Assembly (NCBI GenBank): GCA_022703405.1
Contig: JAKLDT010000014.1
Location: 1 to 33,800 of the forward strand
From: Bacteroidota bacterium
GTDB lineage: Bacteria; Bacteroidota; Bacteroidia; Bacteroidales; VadinHA17
Direction: 5' to 3'
Length of the DNA stretch: 33,800 nucleotides
Below are positions 24,561-32,426 of the stretch, piece by piece. The notes beneath the pieces were generated by a model. That model did not search any database and was not told the DNA's origin. It worked only from the letters and a program-made list of their open reading frames with translations. Every line of letters begins with the position of its first letter. Positions within the stretch are counted from its first letter, which is position 1. The position numbers and the translations under genes are program-made.

Positions 24561-26972
24561 ATGAAAAGTACAGAAGACAGGAAAGTGGTAGCATTGAGTA
24601 AGGAGGAGGTACTTGCTGATTTCAGGCTGGCAAATCTTAGCAGGAATCTGAGCATTACAGGTCGTAAAGAGGTATTATCAGGAAGAGCAAAATTCGGAAT
24701 TTTCGGAGACGGAAAGGAAATAATCCAGATTGCCATGGCAAAACAGTTCAGGAATGGAGACTGGAGATCAGGATATTACAGGGACCAGACCTGGATGATG
24801 GCAATGGGACTGTACGATTCAATGCAGTTCTTTCATCAGTTATATGGCAACACCGACAGGGATCTGAATCCGGGTAATGGCGGAAGGGTGTTCAACAACC
24901 ATTTTTCTGTTCCCAATATTAATTCTGATGGTTCCTGGAAGGATCTGACGAAGCAGAAGAATTCATCCTCTGATATATCGCCAACGGCAGGACAGATGCC
25001 TCGTCTTCTGGGACTTGCTTATGCCTCAAAGCTTTTCCGGCAGAATAAGGAGCTTCAAAAGTTCAATACCCTGTCAGTTAAAGGCAATGAAGTGGCTTTC
25101 GGTTCCATAGGCGATGCAAGCACCTCCGAGGGGCATTTCTGGGAAACTATGAATGCTGCAGGTGTGCTGCAGGTTCCAATGGCAGTTTCGGTATATGATG
25201 ACGGATACGGCATTTCAGTACCTAAAAAGTACCAGACAACAAAAGGAAGTATCTCCGAAATACTTAAAGGTTTTGAAACAGACGGAGAAAAGACCGGGAT
25301 CAGGATCTTCAAAGGCAAAGGCTGGGATTACATGGGCCTGCTTAAAATGTACGAAACAGGAATAGATATCTGCAGAAGGGAGCATACTCCTGTCCTGTTT
25401 CATATTGAGGAGGTTACGCAGCCACAGGGTCACTCAACATCAGGTTCACACGAGCGCTACAAGAGCGAGGAACGCCTAAAGTGGGAACAGGAATTCGATC
25501 CTCTCAGAAAAATGCGGGAGTGGATAATAGAATCGGGTATAGCTACTGCTGATGAAGTCGACAGGGTGGTGGCTGATGCCGACAGCGAAGCAAAGGAATC
25601 GAGGAAAAAAGCATGGGAGCTGTTCCAGAATCCGGTAAAAACTGAACGGGATGCTCTTGTTAAAATTATAAATCAGCGCAGTTGCAGATGTTCTGAAGAA
25701 GTGAAAGAATCAACTGTTGATGAGTTCACTGACGAGCTTAAGAAGGTAATCAATCCGATCAGGAAGGACAACTTCGTGACTGCCCGCAAGATGCTCAGGA
25801 ATGTTTGCGGCTCCTGTGAAAAGTCCGGAAACCTTAAAGAAGAACTTGAGGGGTGGCTGAAAAGAAACTATATGGATGCTCATATAGCATATAATATGTT
25901 TCTTTATAACGAAACCCCGACATCTGTGTTAAATGTAAAGCCTGTTGCACCGGTGTATTCAGAAAATTCTCAGGAAGTGCCCGGACGCCAGGTTCTCAGG
26001 GAAAACTATGACAGGCTCTTTGCCAGGAATCCCTTGCTTGTTACCTTCGGTGAAGACACCGGACACATTGGCGGTGTAAACCAGTCGCTTGAGGGACTTC
26101 AGAAGAAGTATGGAGAGTTAAGGATAACTGATACAGGCATCAGGGAAGCAACAATACTGGGGCAGGGCATTGGTCTGGCTCTCAGGGGTATGCGACCTAT
26201 TGCCGAGATACAGTACCTCGATTACCTTATGTATGCGCTGCAGTTGCTTAGTGATGACCTGGCAACAACTCATTACCGTACCGCTGGAAGGATGGTGGCT
26301 CCTCTTATTATAAGCACCCGTGGCCACAGGCTTGAGGGAATATGGCATTCAGGATCACCCATGAGCATGCTTATAAACTCTGTAAGAGGTGTTTATGTAT
26401 GCTCACCCCGCGACATGACAAGGGCTGCAGGTTTCTACAATACTCTCCTTGAAGGAAATGACCCTGCAATAGTCATAGAACCTCTCAACGGTTACAGATT
26501 AAAGGAGAAAATGCCGGAAAACATTGGAGAATTCAGGTTAGAACTGGGAGTTCCGGAGATACTTAATTCCGGAGATGATATAACAATAGTAACCTATGGT
26601 TCAACTGTAAGGGTGGCACAGGAAGCAGTTAAACATCTTGAAGCTCATGGGGTTTCTGCAGAACTTATTGATGTACAGACTCTTGTTCCTTTCGACAGGA
26701 GGCACATGATACTCGATTCTGTCAGGAAAACCGGAAGAATATTGTTCCTCGACGAGGATGTGCCGGGTGGCACAACAGCCTACATGATGCAGGAAGTGCT
26801 TGAAAAACAGGGTGCTTGGAACTTCCTTGATTCTCCTCCTAAAACACTTACAGGCAAGGAACACAGACCTGCCTATACAACTGACGGCGACTATTTCTCA
26901 AAGCCAAGCGCCGAGGATATCTTCGATGCAGTATATGCCATGATGAAGGAGGCTATACCTGAGAAGTACTGA
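24561..26972 (+). CDS. Fused alpha/beta E1 component of a 2-oxoacid dehydrogenase
   Basis: An 803-residue fusion of E1-alpha (about 1-380) and E1-beta (about 473-803). It is thiamine-pyrophosphate dependent and decarboxylates a 2-oxoacid for transfer to a lipoyl E2. The TPP motif begins at GDAS (184-187) and closes at YDDGYGIS about 30 residues on. The beta part has TFGEDTGHIGGVNQSLEG near 495, REATILGQGIGLALRG and IEPLNGYRLKEKMP. A linker with several cysteines (CRCSEE and VCGSCEKSG) separates the halves. Fused E1 proteins of this kind occur in Bacteroidota and are often annotated as branched-chain 2-oxoacid dehydrogenase. No E2 or E3 gene is adjacent, so the substrate (pyruvate or branched-chain 2-oxoacid) is unknown. 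Confidence 0.88.
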   Translation: MKSTEDRKVVALSKEEVLADFRLANLSRNLSITGRKEVLSGRAKFGIFGDGKEIIQIAMAKQFRNGDWRSGYYRDQTWMMAMGLYDSMQFFHQLYGNTDRDLNPGNGGRVFNNHFSVPNINSDGSWKDLTKQKNSSSDISPTAGQMPRLLGLAYASKLFRQNKELQKFNTLSVKGNEVAFGSIGDASTSEGHFWETMNAAGVLQVPMAVSVYDDGYGISVPKKYQTTKGSISEILKGFETDGEKTGIRIFKGKGWDYMGLLKMYETGIDICRREHTPVLFHIEEVTQPQGHSTSGSHERYKSEERLKWEQEFDPLRKMREWIIESGIATADEVDRVVADADSEAKESRKKAWELFQNPVKTERDALVKIINQRSCRCSEEVKESTVDEFTDELKKVINPIRKDNFVTARKMLRNVCGSCEKSGNLKEELEGWLKRNYMDAHIAYNMFLYNETPTSVLNVKPVAPVYSENSQEVPGRQVLRENYDRLFARNPLLVTFGEDTGHIGGVNQSLEGLQKKYGELRITDTGIREATILGQGIGLALRGMRPIAEIQYLDYLMYALQLLSDDLATTHYRTAGRMVAPLIISTRGHRLEGIWHSGSPMSMLINSVRGVYVCSPRDMTRAAGFYNTLLEGNDPAIVIEPLNGYRLKEKMPENIGEFRLELGVPEILNSGDDITIVTYGSTVRVAQEAVKHLEAHGVSAELIDVQTLVPFDRRHMILDSVRKTGRILFLDEDVPGGTTAYMMQEVLEKQGAWNFLDSPPKTLTGKEHRPAYTTDGDYFSKPSAEDIFDAVYAMMKEAIPEKY

Positions 26973-27021
26973 TTTGCAAAACTGTTTTTAACTAATATCC
27001 GGAGGTTCTCAGCCCCCTCTT

Positions 27022-27037
27022 TCCGCCAGCTGGCGGA
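27022..27037. repeat. Perfect 16-bp palindrome
   Basis: TCCGCCAGCTGGCGGA is its own reverse complement, flanked by CTCTT and GAGAT, which extend the symmetry slightly. It lies 50 bases after the stop of the fused E1 gene. There is no T-tract right after it, so it is not a standard terminator. Confidence 0.7.
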
Positions 27038-27104
27038 GAGATAGGATTTGGAGCATTGCCGTTTACCTAAGAATTGTTTGTTTATAAGAATTGCGGTATG
27101 TAAG

Positions 27105-27189
27105 TTTCCCCTCCTTTTGACGGAGGGGTGGCCGCAGCAGTTGATTGTTAGAGTGTTAAAAGAAGAGTCTGCGGCCGGGGTGGTTGATT
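27105..27189 (+). repeat. Hairpin-rich intergenic element, copy 1
   Basis: An 85-base element beginning TTTCCCCTCC and ending GGGGTGGTTGATT. It has two nested parts: a short hairpin CCCCTCC/GGAGGGG (27108-27128) and a stem GGCCGCAG (27130-27137) with CTGCGGCC (27169-27176) around a 31-base AT-rich loop. The inverted second copy lies at 27380-27465. Confidence 0.75.
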
Positions 27190-27379
27190 GGGATGTTTAT
27201 TTTATTCATGTTGAGAATATCATCAGATTCATGAGGATGAAAACAGAAATACATATATGGTGAATCTTGGATTATTTGTGTTAAGATTTGAAAACAGAAT
27301 TGTATTTCACCATCCTGACTATCTTAAAAGTAAAATTCAAAAGCACTAAAGAAGAAAAAATGGGTAAAAGTGACAGATG

Positions 27380-27465
27380 AATCAACCACCCCGGCCGGGA
27401 AGCAAACTATTTATAATATTAATAATAAGGAAGCCCGGCCACCCCTCCTTCAAAAGGAGGGGAAA
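27380..27465 (-). repeat. Hairpin-rich intergenic element, copy 2 (inverted)
   Basis: An 86-base element which, read on the minus strand, starts TTTCCCCTCC and ends GGGGTGGTTGATT exactly like copy 1. The short hairpin is CCCCTCCTT/AAGGAGGGG (27442-27462); the second stem is GGCCGGG (27393-27399) with CCCGGCC (27434-27440). The loop sequence is unrelated to that of copy 1, while the ends are conserved and the stem pairs changed together. Confidence 0.75.
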
Positions 27466-27529
27466 ATATAATCTGACAATCTCGCCATAGGTCACTCTTA
27501 GGTTAAAGTCTATGGGGTTGGGGGTGAGT

Positions 27530-29290
27530 TTATTCTTCCACCCCAATGATCTTCAGTAATGCCATAGCTGCTTCACTCGGACCGCTTGCCTCATAACCTG
27601 GTATCCCAAGCCTTGTTCTCATCTGACCCACGAAGACCTTGTTTCTGAAGAAAGCGTCAAAGTATCTTTTTACTATTTCCTCATGGAGTTCGCGGTATTC
27701 AGGAGGGCCGAAAATATTTGCGAAATAAGTATGCACAAGTCCGCTGGAAGTTGTTGTTCCCTTGCTCATAACAGCGCCTGCCCTAAAGGTGTCGAGAGCA
27801 GTCTCGGCTGATGAAAACCTTTCAATTACAGGATGATCACTGTCAATCTCCTCGTAATTGTTTGCATAGAGAATATAGTCTATCTTATGTCCCTGTATGA
27901 CGGTTTCAAACTTTGTAACCGGAATAATGATTCTTGCATTGACCTGGCTCGGATTCATTATTATTGACCTGTCGAGGTGTCCATAAGCATAGCCGGGCTG
28001 CAGATCGTCAAGCCTTAGGAAAGCGCCAATTTCAGTTCCATATCCGATCGGAGCTCCGTTTTCATTAAGTTCAATTGAGCCCATGTCGTCGGCAATAATT
28101 GTAAGTTCCCTTATGTGCTTTTCGGCAAGTACCCTGAAGGCCTCCAGAGTTTCAGACTTTCCTGCACCTGTATCACCCATCATAAGGATTGTTGCCTCCT
28201 TGTTTCCCTGGAGAAGAATCTTGACCATCGCTCCATGGAAAGGCATATTGCCGGACTTCATAATTATTGAGTTATGAAGCGTAAGGACCATCTTTTTCAG
28301 GTAACCAAAATAGCCAAACTCAGGACGTACGGGAACAGCGCCGACAAAAATTCCGTTCTCATTGTCCTCATAGAAGACAGTAGGCGATGAGGCCAGTCCG
28401 TCAAGAACATTTCCGTGAACGCCATATATGAACAGTGCATCAGGTTTTCTTTTAAGATCCTGATCATCAGCAAGCTGAAAGAGATTACACTGAGAAAAGC
28501 CAAGCTCGAAGAAATTGAGATGGAAGTAAACCATTATGAGTTGCTTCCCTATTTTGGCAGGGTAGCACAACCATTCTTCAGGATTAAGATCAACAAGGTC
28601 GATTGGATTTTTTTCAATCTTTTTAAAGTGACCTGTCCTCTTGTTCATCGGCTGCTGAATCACAAGCGGCGGATAAATAAGCATCTGCCTGATAACAGGT
28701 ATTGCTTCAAGCTTTTTGTATTTTTCTCCTTTATATGAAATTTTCTTTGGGAGCGAAATGACAGACATCTCAGCTCCTGCAGGAACCTGCCGGTATACAT
28801 TCGGATGGCTTCCTGTAATATTTTCCTGTATCTGCCTGTAAACAGTCCTTACAAGGTGGGTGAGTTGCTCAACTGTCTCATTGAATGTTCTGTACGGCCT
28901 TTTGTCAAGCCTGTCGCCTTCAGAATCATTTACAATAAACCTGTCGAAGCTTCTCCAGTAGTCATAGAGGTATTCAACAAAGCCTGCAAGCCTGTCGAGG
29001 TTCCTGAGGAAAACAGTGGAATTTTCAAAAATATGCGGTACAAGCTTGTTTTCGTATTTAACAAGAAAGGTAAGTGTTTTCACAAGATCTGTTACGGCAG
29101 CCTTGTCAGGTGTCCTGTTGACAAAGATATCAAGCAATGGCGAGTTCTTTGCCTTTAGTGTATCAATGCAGTGATCAAGAACCTGACGGAATTTTTCACT
29201 GCCCAGCATCTCCTCGGCTGTCTCACACATCCTTTCACGGATGTTGAGAACTACCTTATTCCCAATAATACGTAATGTGCTTTTCTGCAT
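27530..29290 (-). CDS. HprK/PEPCK-superfamily P-loop protein of unknown role
   Basis: A 586-residue cytoplasmic protein. The N-terminal 330 residues are mostly helical and unassigned. The C-terminal half has a P-loop GDTGAGKSE (372-380) and an acidic ADD (400-402), the pattern of HPr kinase and PEP carboxykinase (compare GxSGxGKSE and ADD in HprK). GNMPFHGAMVKILLQ just before, and SIIMNPSQVNARIII and PVTKFETVIQGHKIDYILYANN after, fit the PEPCK-like fold. It is not a normal PEPCK or HprK in length or architecture, so the substrate is unknown. I start it at the ATG at 29290; an in-frame TTG at 29314 overlaps a putative -7 element. Confidence 0.72.
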   Translation of the reverse strand: MQKSTLRIIGNKVVLNIRERMCETAEEMLGSEKFRQVLDHCIDTLKAKNSPLLDIFVNRTPDKAAVTDLVKTLTFLVKYENKLVPHIFENSTVFLRNLDRLAGFVEYLYDYWRSFDRFIVNDSEGDRLDKRPYRTFNETVEQLTHLVRTVYRQIQENITGSHPNVYRQVPAGAEMSVISLPKKISYKGEKYKKLEAIPVIRQMLIYPPLVIQQPMNKRTGHFKKIEKNPIDLVDLNPEEWLCYPAKIGKQLIMVYFHLNFFELGFSQCNLFQLADDQDLKRKPDALFIYGVHGNVLDGLASSPTVFYEDNENGIFVGAVPVRPEFGYFGYLKKMVLTLHNSIIMKSGNMPFHGAMVKILLQGNKEATILMMGDTGAGKSETLEAFRVLAEKHIRELTIIADDMGSIELNENGAPIGYGTEIGAFLRLDDLQPGYAYGHLDRSIIMNPSQVNARIIIPVTKFETVIQGHKIDYILYANNYEEIDSDHPVIERFSSAETALDTFRAGAVMSKGTTTSSGLVHTYFANIFGPPEYRELHEEIVKRYFDAFFRNKVFVGQMRTRLGIPGYEASGPSEAAMALLKIIGVEE

Positions 29291-29311
29291 AAGAATATTT
29301 AACAACAGGGG

Positions 29312-29319
29312 CAAAAATA
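29312..29319 (-). promoter_or_regulatory. Putative -7 promoter element for the HprK/PEPCK-like gene
   Basis: Reading the minus strand, TATTTTTG matches TAnnTTTG, 21 bases before the ATG at 29290. It lies back to back with the plus-strand promoter of the YqgE gene. No clear -33 TTG. Confidence 0.45.
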
Positions 29320-29332
29320 TGATAATAATTAA

Positions 29333-29363
29333 TTGAAGATAAGCTTTTACTTAATTATTTTTG
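29333..29363 (+). promoter_or_regulatory. Bacteroidota-type promoter for the YqgE gene
   Basis: TTG at 29333-29335, a 20-base spacer and TATTTTTG at 29356-29363 form a full match to the Bacteroidota -33/-7 promoter, the best in the window. The -7 element ends 27 bases before the ATG at 29391. Confidence 0.6.
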
Positions 29364-29390
29364 TAATAATGATTATTATGATTTAACGTT

Positions 29391-29981
29391 ATGCAGCCGG
29401 AAATTGACCTGTTTGCCATACTGCCTGAAGACAAGATACCGAAAAAGGGTAAGATTCTTATTTCTGAGCCCTTTCTTCCCGATACTTTCTTTAACAGGAG
29501 CATTGTTTACCTGACAGATCATTCGGCTGAAGGATCAGTTGGCTTTATACTCAACAAGAAACTTGACCTTAAAATATGTGATGCACTTGAAGGCTTTGAG
29601 AGCTGGGAGGAGACTCTGAATATGGGAGGTCCTGTTGCCCCTGACACACTCCATTACCTTCACAGCCTTGGAAAACACATTCCGAAAAGTGTACAGGTTG
29701 ACACTAATATCTTCTGGGGAGGAGACATTGACATAATACGCGAACTCATAAAAAAAGGAAGGGTAAAATCCTCACAGTTAAGGTTCTTCCTTGGCTATTC
29801 AGGCTGGTCGCCAGGTCAGCTTGAGCGTGAACTGAAGGAAAATTCATGGGTTATTGCTACAATACAGTCCGACATTGTCATGACAAGCAGGGGTGATGAT
29901 ACCTGGAAAAAGGTGCTCCGCAGCCTGAGGAATAAGTACCGTGCATGGGCTGATTTCCCCGAATCACCTGATATGAACTGA
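29391..29981 (+). CDS. YqgE/AlgH family (DUF179) protein
   Basis: A 196-residue cytosolic protein with the family motifs KGKILISEPFLPDTFFNRSIVYLTDH near residue 20-45, GSVGFILNKKL near 48, MGGPVAPDTLHYLHS near 77 and FLGYSGWSPGQLERELKENSWV near 128-150. The molecular function of this widespread family is not established. A clear promoter precedes it. It is convergent with the HolA gene 18 bases beyond its stop. Confidence 0.92.
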   Translation: MQPEIDLFAILPEDKIPKKGKILISEPFLPDTFFNRSIVYLTDHSAEGSVGFILNKKLDLKICDALEGFESWEETLNMGGPVAPDTLHYLHSLGKHIPKSVQVDTNIFWGGDIDIIRELIKKGRVKSSQLRFFLGYSGWSPGQLERELKENSWVIATIQSDIVMTSRGDDTWKKVLRSLRNKYRAWADFPESPDMN

Positions 29982-29999
29982 TGGGAGATTAAGGTGGTT

Positions 30000-31010
30000 T
30001 TATATATGCAATATCCTGTAAACCAGTTCTTTTAACAGGTCGCCAGCTTCGGTTCCCGCATCACCATAACCTTTTGATCTCATGTCGAAGGTCCTTAAAA
30101 GACTTATTATCTGGACTGTTTTTTTTGCATTGTACTTCGAAGCTGCATTCTCATAATCCTTTACAAAGAAGGGATTTACTTTCAGCACTGAAGCTACATT
30201 ATTCTTACTCTTGTCAGGCAGATAATGGTAGGTAAGCAGTTTTGTAAAGAAGCTGAACAGAGAAGCAATTGTGAGTGTTAGTGGATTTTCCTTCTGGTTG
30301 TCGGAAAAGTACTTAACTATCATGTTGGCCTTAAGTACATTCCTGTTCCCGACAGCATTCTGAAGTTCAAAGTTATTGTAATCCTTGCTGATACCGATGT
30401 TTTTCTCGATAAGGGCACTGTTGATTACCGGTTTCCCTGCAGGAAGCGTAATCAGCAGTTTTTCAAGCTCATTGGCTATTTTATGAAGGTCAGTACCAAG
30501 ATACTCGGTGAGCATTGCACTTGCCTGCGGATCGATCTTTATTCCCTTGCTCATCAGGTATCGTTCTATCCATGCCGGGATCTGGTAGTCCCTGAGCCTG
30601 GGAGATTCAAAGTAAACAGCGCTTGTGTCAAGCAGCTTGTACAGCTTTGTCCGCTTGTCGAGACTTTTGTACTTGTAGCAAAAGACCAGTATCGTCGACT
30701 GCAGCGGTTTCTCGATATAGATTGCAAGGTCCTCTATTTTCTTGAGCGACTGGGCTTCCTTCACAATAACGACCTGATGGCTTGCCATCATAGGAAAACG
30801 CCTGGCAGTATCGATAACTGATGCCACCGAGGTGTCCTCTCCATAAACTATTATCTGATTGAAGGCTTTGTCTGCATCTGACAGGACTTTATCTTCAATA
30901 TAATCAGATATTGTATCTATAAAATAGGGTTCTTCACCGGCAAGAAAATAAACAGGCTTATAAATCCTGTTCCGCAGGTCTGACATTATTTCTTCGAAAG
31001 CTGCCGCCAT
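30000..31010 (-). CDS. holA: DNA polymerase III delta subunit
   Basis: A 336-residue clamp-loader subunit that opens the beta clamp. Family marks are PVYFLAGEEPYFIDTISDYIED near residue 18, FPMMASHQVVIVKEAQSLKKIEDL near 67-90, and the helical collar domain from about 210 with LKANMIVKYFSDNQKENPLTLTIASLFSFFTKLL. It lacks the P-loop, as expected for delta. It lies 1 base after the AMP nucleosidase gene on the same strand, so they share a transcript. Confidence 0.92.
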   Translation of the reverse strand: MAAAFEEIMSDLRNRIYKPVYFLAGEEPYFIDTISDYIEDKVLSDADKAFNQIIVYGEDTSVASVIDTARRFPMMASHQVVIVKEAQSLKKIEDLAIYIEKPLQSTILVFCYKYKSLDKRTKLYKLLDTSAVYFESPRLRDYQIPAWIERYLMSKGIKIDPQASAMLTEYLGTDLHKIANELEKLLITLPAGKPVINSALIEKNIGISKDYNNFELQNAVGNRNVLKANMIVKYFSDNQKENPLTLTIASLFSFFTKLLTYHYLPDKSKNNVASVLKVNPFFVKDYENAASKYNAKKTVQIISLLRTFDMRSKGYGDAGTEAGDLLKELVYRILHI

Positions 31011-31011
31011 A

Positions 31012-31782
31012 TCAGAATCTCAGATGTTTAACCGATACACCGTTCCGTTTGATCTCTTTCAGTGCAGCAATGCCGATTTTGAGATGGATCTCTACAAAGT
31101 CGTCAGTAACTTTTTTATCACTGATCTGGGTTTTTATTCCGGTTGAGATCATGGGCTGATCGGAGACAAGCAGAAGCGCACCCGTGGGAATTTCATTTGC
31201 AAAACCAACAGTGAAAATAGTAGCTGTCTCCATATCTATGGCCATAGCACGCGTCTTCATAAGGTACTTCTTGAACCTTTCGTCATATTCCCAAACACGA
31301 CGGTTTGTAGTGTAAACGGTACCAGTCCAGTATTCTTTTTTGTATTTAACTATTGTTGAAGATATTGCACTCTGAAGTTTGAAGGCAGGCAGAGCAGGAA
31401 CTTCATTCGGCAGATAATCATTTGAAGTACCATCGCTTCTTATTGCCGCGATCGGAAGGATCAGGTCTCCTAGCTTGTTTTTCTTCTTCAGCCCCCCGCA
31501 TTTGCCCAGAAACAACACAGCGCTAGGACTAACCGCACTAAGTAGATCCATTATTGTTGCAGCATTAGGACTTCCCATCCCGAAGTTAATTATTGTAATG
31601 CCATCTGCCGTTGCACTTGGCATGTTCTTTTCCTTGCCTTCTACGGGAACATCATGCCACTTTGCAAAAAGTTCCACGTAATATGTATAGTTAGTAAGAA
31701 GGAAATGCTTACCGAAAGTTTCAATTGACCTGCCTGTATACCTTGGTAGCCAGTTATTAACAATTTCCTCTTTAGTCTTCAT
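31012..31782 (-). CDS. amn: AMP nucleosidase
   Basis: A 256-residue protein of the phosphorylase/nucleosidase fold; the reaction is AMP to adenine plus ribose 5-phosphate. Marks are the start MKTKEEIVNNWLPRYTG, ADGITIINFGMGSPNAATIMDLL near 60-83, VLFLGKCGGLKKKNKLGDLILPIAAIRSDGTS near 90-121 and AIDMETATIFTVGFANEIPTGALLLVSDQP near 184-213. This short form is the common Bacteroidota type, without the extra N-terminal domain of E. coli Amn. Its promoter element lies in the divergent gap to the HsdR-N-like gene. Confidence 0.9.
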   Translation of the reverse strand: MKTKEEIVNNWLPRYTGRSIETFGKHFLLTNYTYYVELFAKWHDVPVEGKEKNMPSATADGITIINFGMGSPNAATIMDLLSAVSPSAVLFLGKCGGLKKKNKLGDLILPIAAIRSDGTSNDYLPNEVPALPAFKLQSAISSTIVKYKKEYWTGTVYTTNRRVWEYDERFKKYLMKTRAMAIDMETATIFTVGFANEIPTGALLLVSDQPMISTGIKTQISDKKVTDDFVEIHLKIGIAALKEIKRNGVSVKHLRF

Positions 31783-31811
31783 GCTTATTATCAGGTTTTA
31801 GATTAACTCGA

Positions 31812-31819
31812 TATATTTG
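31812..31819 (+). promoter_or_regulatory. Putative -7 promoter element for the HsdR-N-like gene
   Basis: TATATTTG matches TAnnTTTG exactly, 28 bases before the TTG start at 31848. No properly spaced TTG upstream. Confidence 0.42.
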
Positions 31820-31828
31820 TATAGCCAA

Positions 31829-31836
31829 CAAAAATA
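31829..31836 (-). promoter_or_regulatory. Putative -7 promoter element for amn-holA
   Basis: Minus-strand TATTTTTG (CAAAAATA on the plus strand) matches TAnnTTTG, 46 bases before the AMP nucleosidase start. It interleaves with the plus-strand element 10 bases away, so the two divergent transcripts may compete. Confidence 0.42.
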
Positions 31837-31847
31837 CATAAAGAAAG

Positions 31848-32300
31848 TTGAAAGAACTGAATCTGCCTTCATATTCGTTCAAAATTACCGGGGATGGCGA
31901 TAGTATGATGATCCTCGATCAGATAAGGCGGAAATATGTACGTCTTACACCTGAAGAGTGGGTTCGGCAGAATTTTATTCAGTACCTCATAACCGAAGGG
32001 AAATATCCTCCCGGTCTTATGGGAGTTGAAGTAATGTTTAAACTGAACAGGCTCAGGCGGAGAGTTGATATTCTGATACATAACAGACAGGGACGGCCAA
32101 TTATGATAGTTGAATGCAAAGAGCCTGATGTTAAGATAGATGACAAGGTTTTTGATCAGATCGTTACGTATAATCTTGCAATGAAAGTTCCGTATATTGT
32201 TGTAACTAACGGAATTGATCATTATGCCTGCAAGGTTGACGATGAGAACAATAAATATGAGTTCCTGATGGCTATTCCGTTGTATGAGGATATATGTTGA
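31848..32300 (+). CDS. HsdR N-terminal-like (PD-(D/E)XK fold) protein
   Basis: A 150-residue protein matching the type I restriction HsdR N-terminal fold: VRQNFIQYLITEGKYPPGLMG near 45-60, then the nuclease-like core with D74 in RRVDILI and E89-C90-K91 in MIVECKEP, and VPYIVVTNGIDHYACK near 115. The D...ExK arrangement is that of PD-(D/E)XK nucleases. No HsdM, HsdS or helicase is nearby, so it is not a restriction system; similar stand-alone proteins sit next to holA or amn in other Bacteroidota. The start is TTG at 31848, supported by AAGAAAG before it and a -7 element at 31812. Confidence 0.82.
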   Translation: MKELNLPSYSFKITGDGDSMMILDQIRRKYVRLTPEEWVRQNFIQYLITEGKYPPGLMGVEVMFKLNRLRRRVDILIHNRQGRPIMIVECKEPDVKIDDKVFDQIVTYNLAMKVPYIVVTNGIDHYACKVDDENNKYEFLMAIPLYEDIC

Positions 32301-32377
32301 GGCAGAAGGCTGAAGGCGGAAGGGAAATGGCATAACGGCGTAATGGCGTAACGGCACAAGGGAACAAGGGCACAAGG
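32301..32377 (+). repeat. 7-bp and 8-bp tandem repeats downstream of the HsdR-N-like gene
   Basis: Directly after the stop codon come 7-base units GGCAGAA, GGCTGAA, GGCGGAA and GGGAAAT. From 32330 to 32377 six 8-base units follow: GCATAACG, GCGTAATG, GCGTAACG, GCACAAGG, GAACAAGG and GCACAAGG. The unit drifts stepwise, as in the array between nqrA and nqrB. Confidence 0.8.
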
Positions 32378-32393
32378 ATTGGTGACTGGAGTT

Positions 32394-32409
32394 CCCCTCC
32401 TGGGAGGGG
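32394..32409. repeat. CCCCTCC/GGAGGGG hairpin
   Basis: A 7-base-pair hairpin CCCCTCC with GGAGGGG and a 2-base loop, followed by CGAGGGGTGGGTTTTTT. It shares its core with the elements at 27105-27189 and 27380-27465. The T-run after it would allow it to act as a terminator for the HsdR-N-like gene. Confidence 0.6.
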
Positions 32410-32426
32410 CGAGGGGTGGGTTTTTT

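Larger units (their letters stand above)
26973..27529. other. Non-coding stretch with palindromic elements
   Basis: This 557-base gap has no convincing gene; the short open frames overlap repeats. It holds a perfect 16-base palindrome TCCGCCAGCTGGCGGA (27022-27037) and two hairpin-rich elements in inverted orientation (27105-27189 and 27380-27465). Both flanking genes point toward it, so one or more hairpins may also serve as transcription stops. Confidence 0.7.

Noticed and set aside
27048-27263. Short plus-strand open frame of 71 codons between the E1 and HprK-like genes
   Set aside because: It is built largely from the hairpin element at 27105-27189 and has no protein-like conservation pattern that I can see.
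27105-27465. Complete insertion sequence bounded by the inverted elements
   Set aside because: The 190 bases between the two copies contain no transposase-like frame, and each copy is itself a hairpin unit.
31848-32300. Type I restriction system
   Set aside because: Only the HsdR N-terminal-like fold is present; no helicase, methylase or specificity subunit lies nearby.
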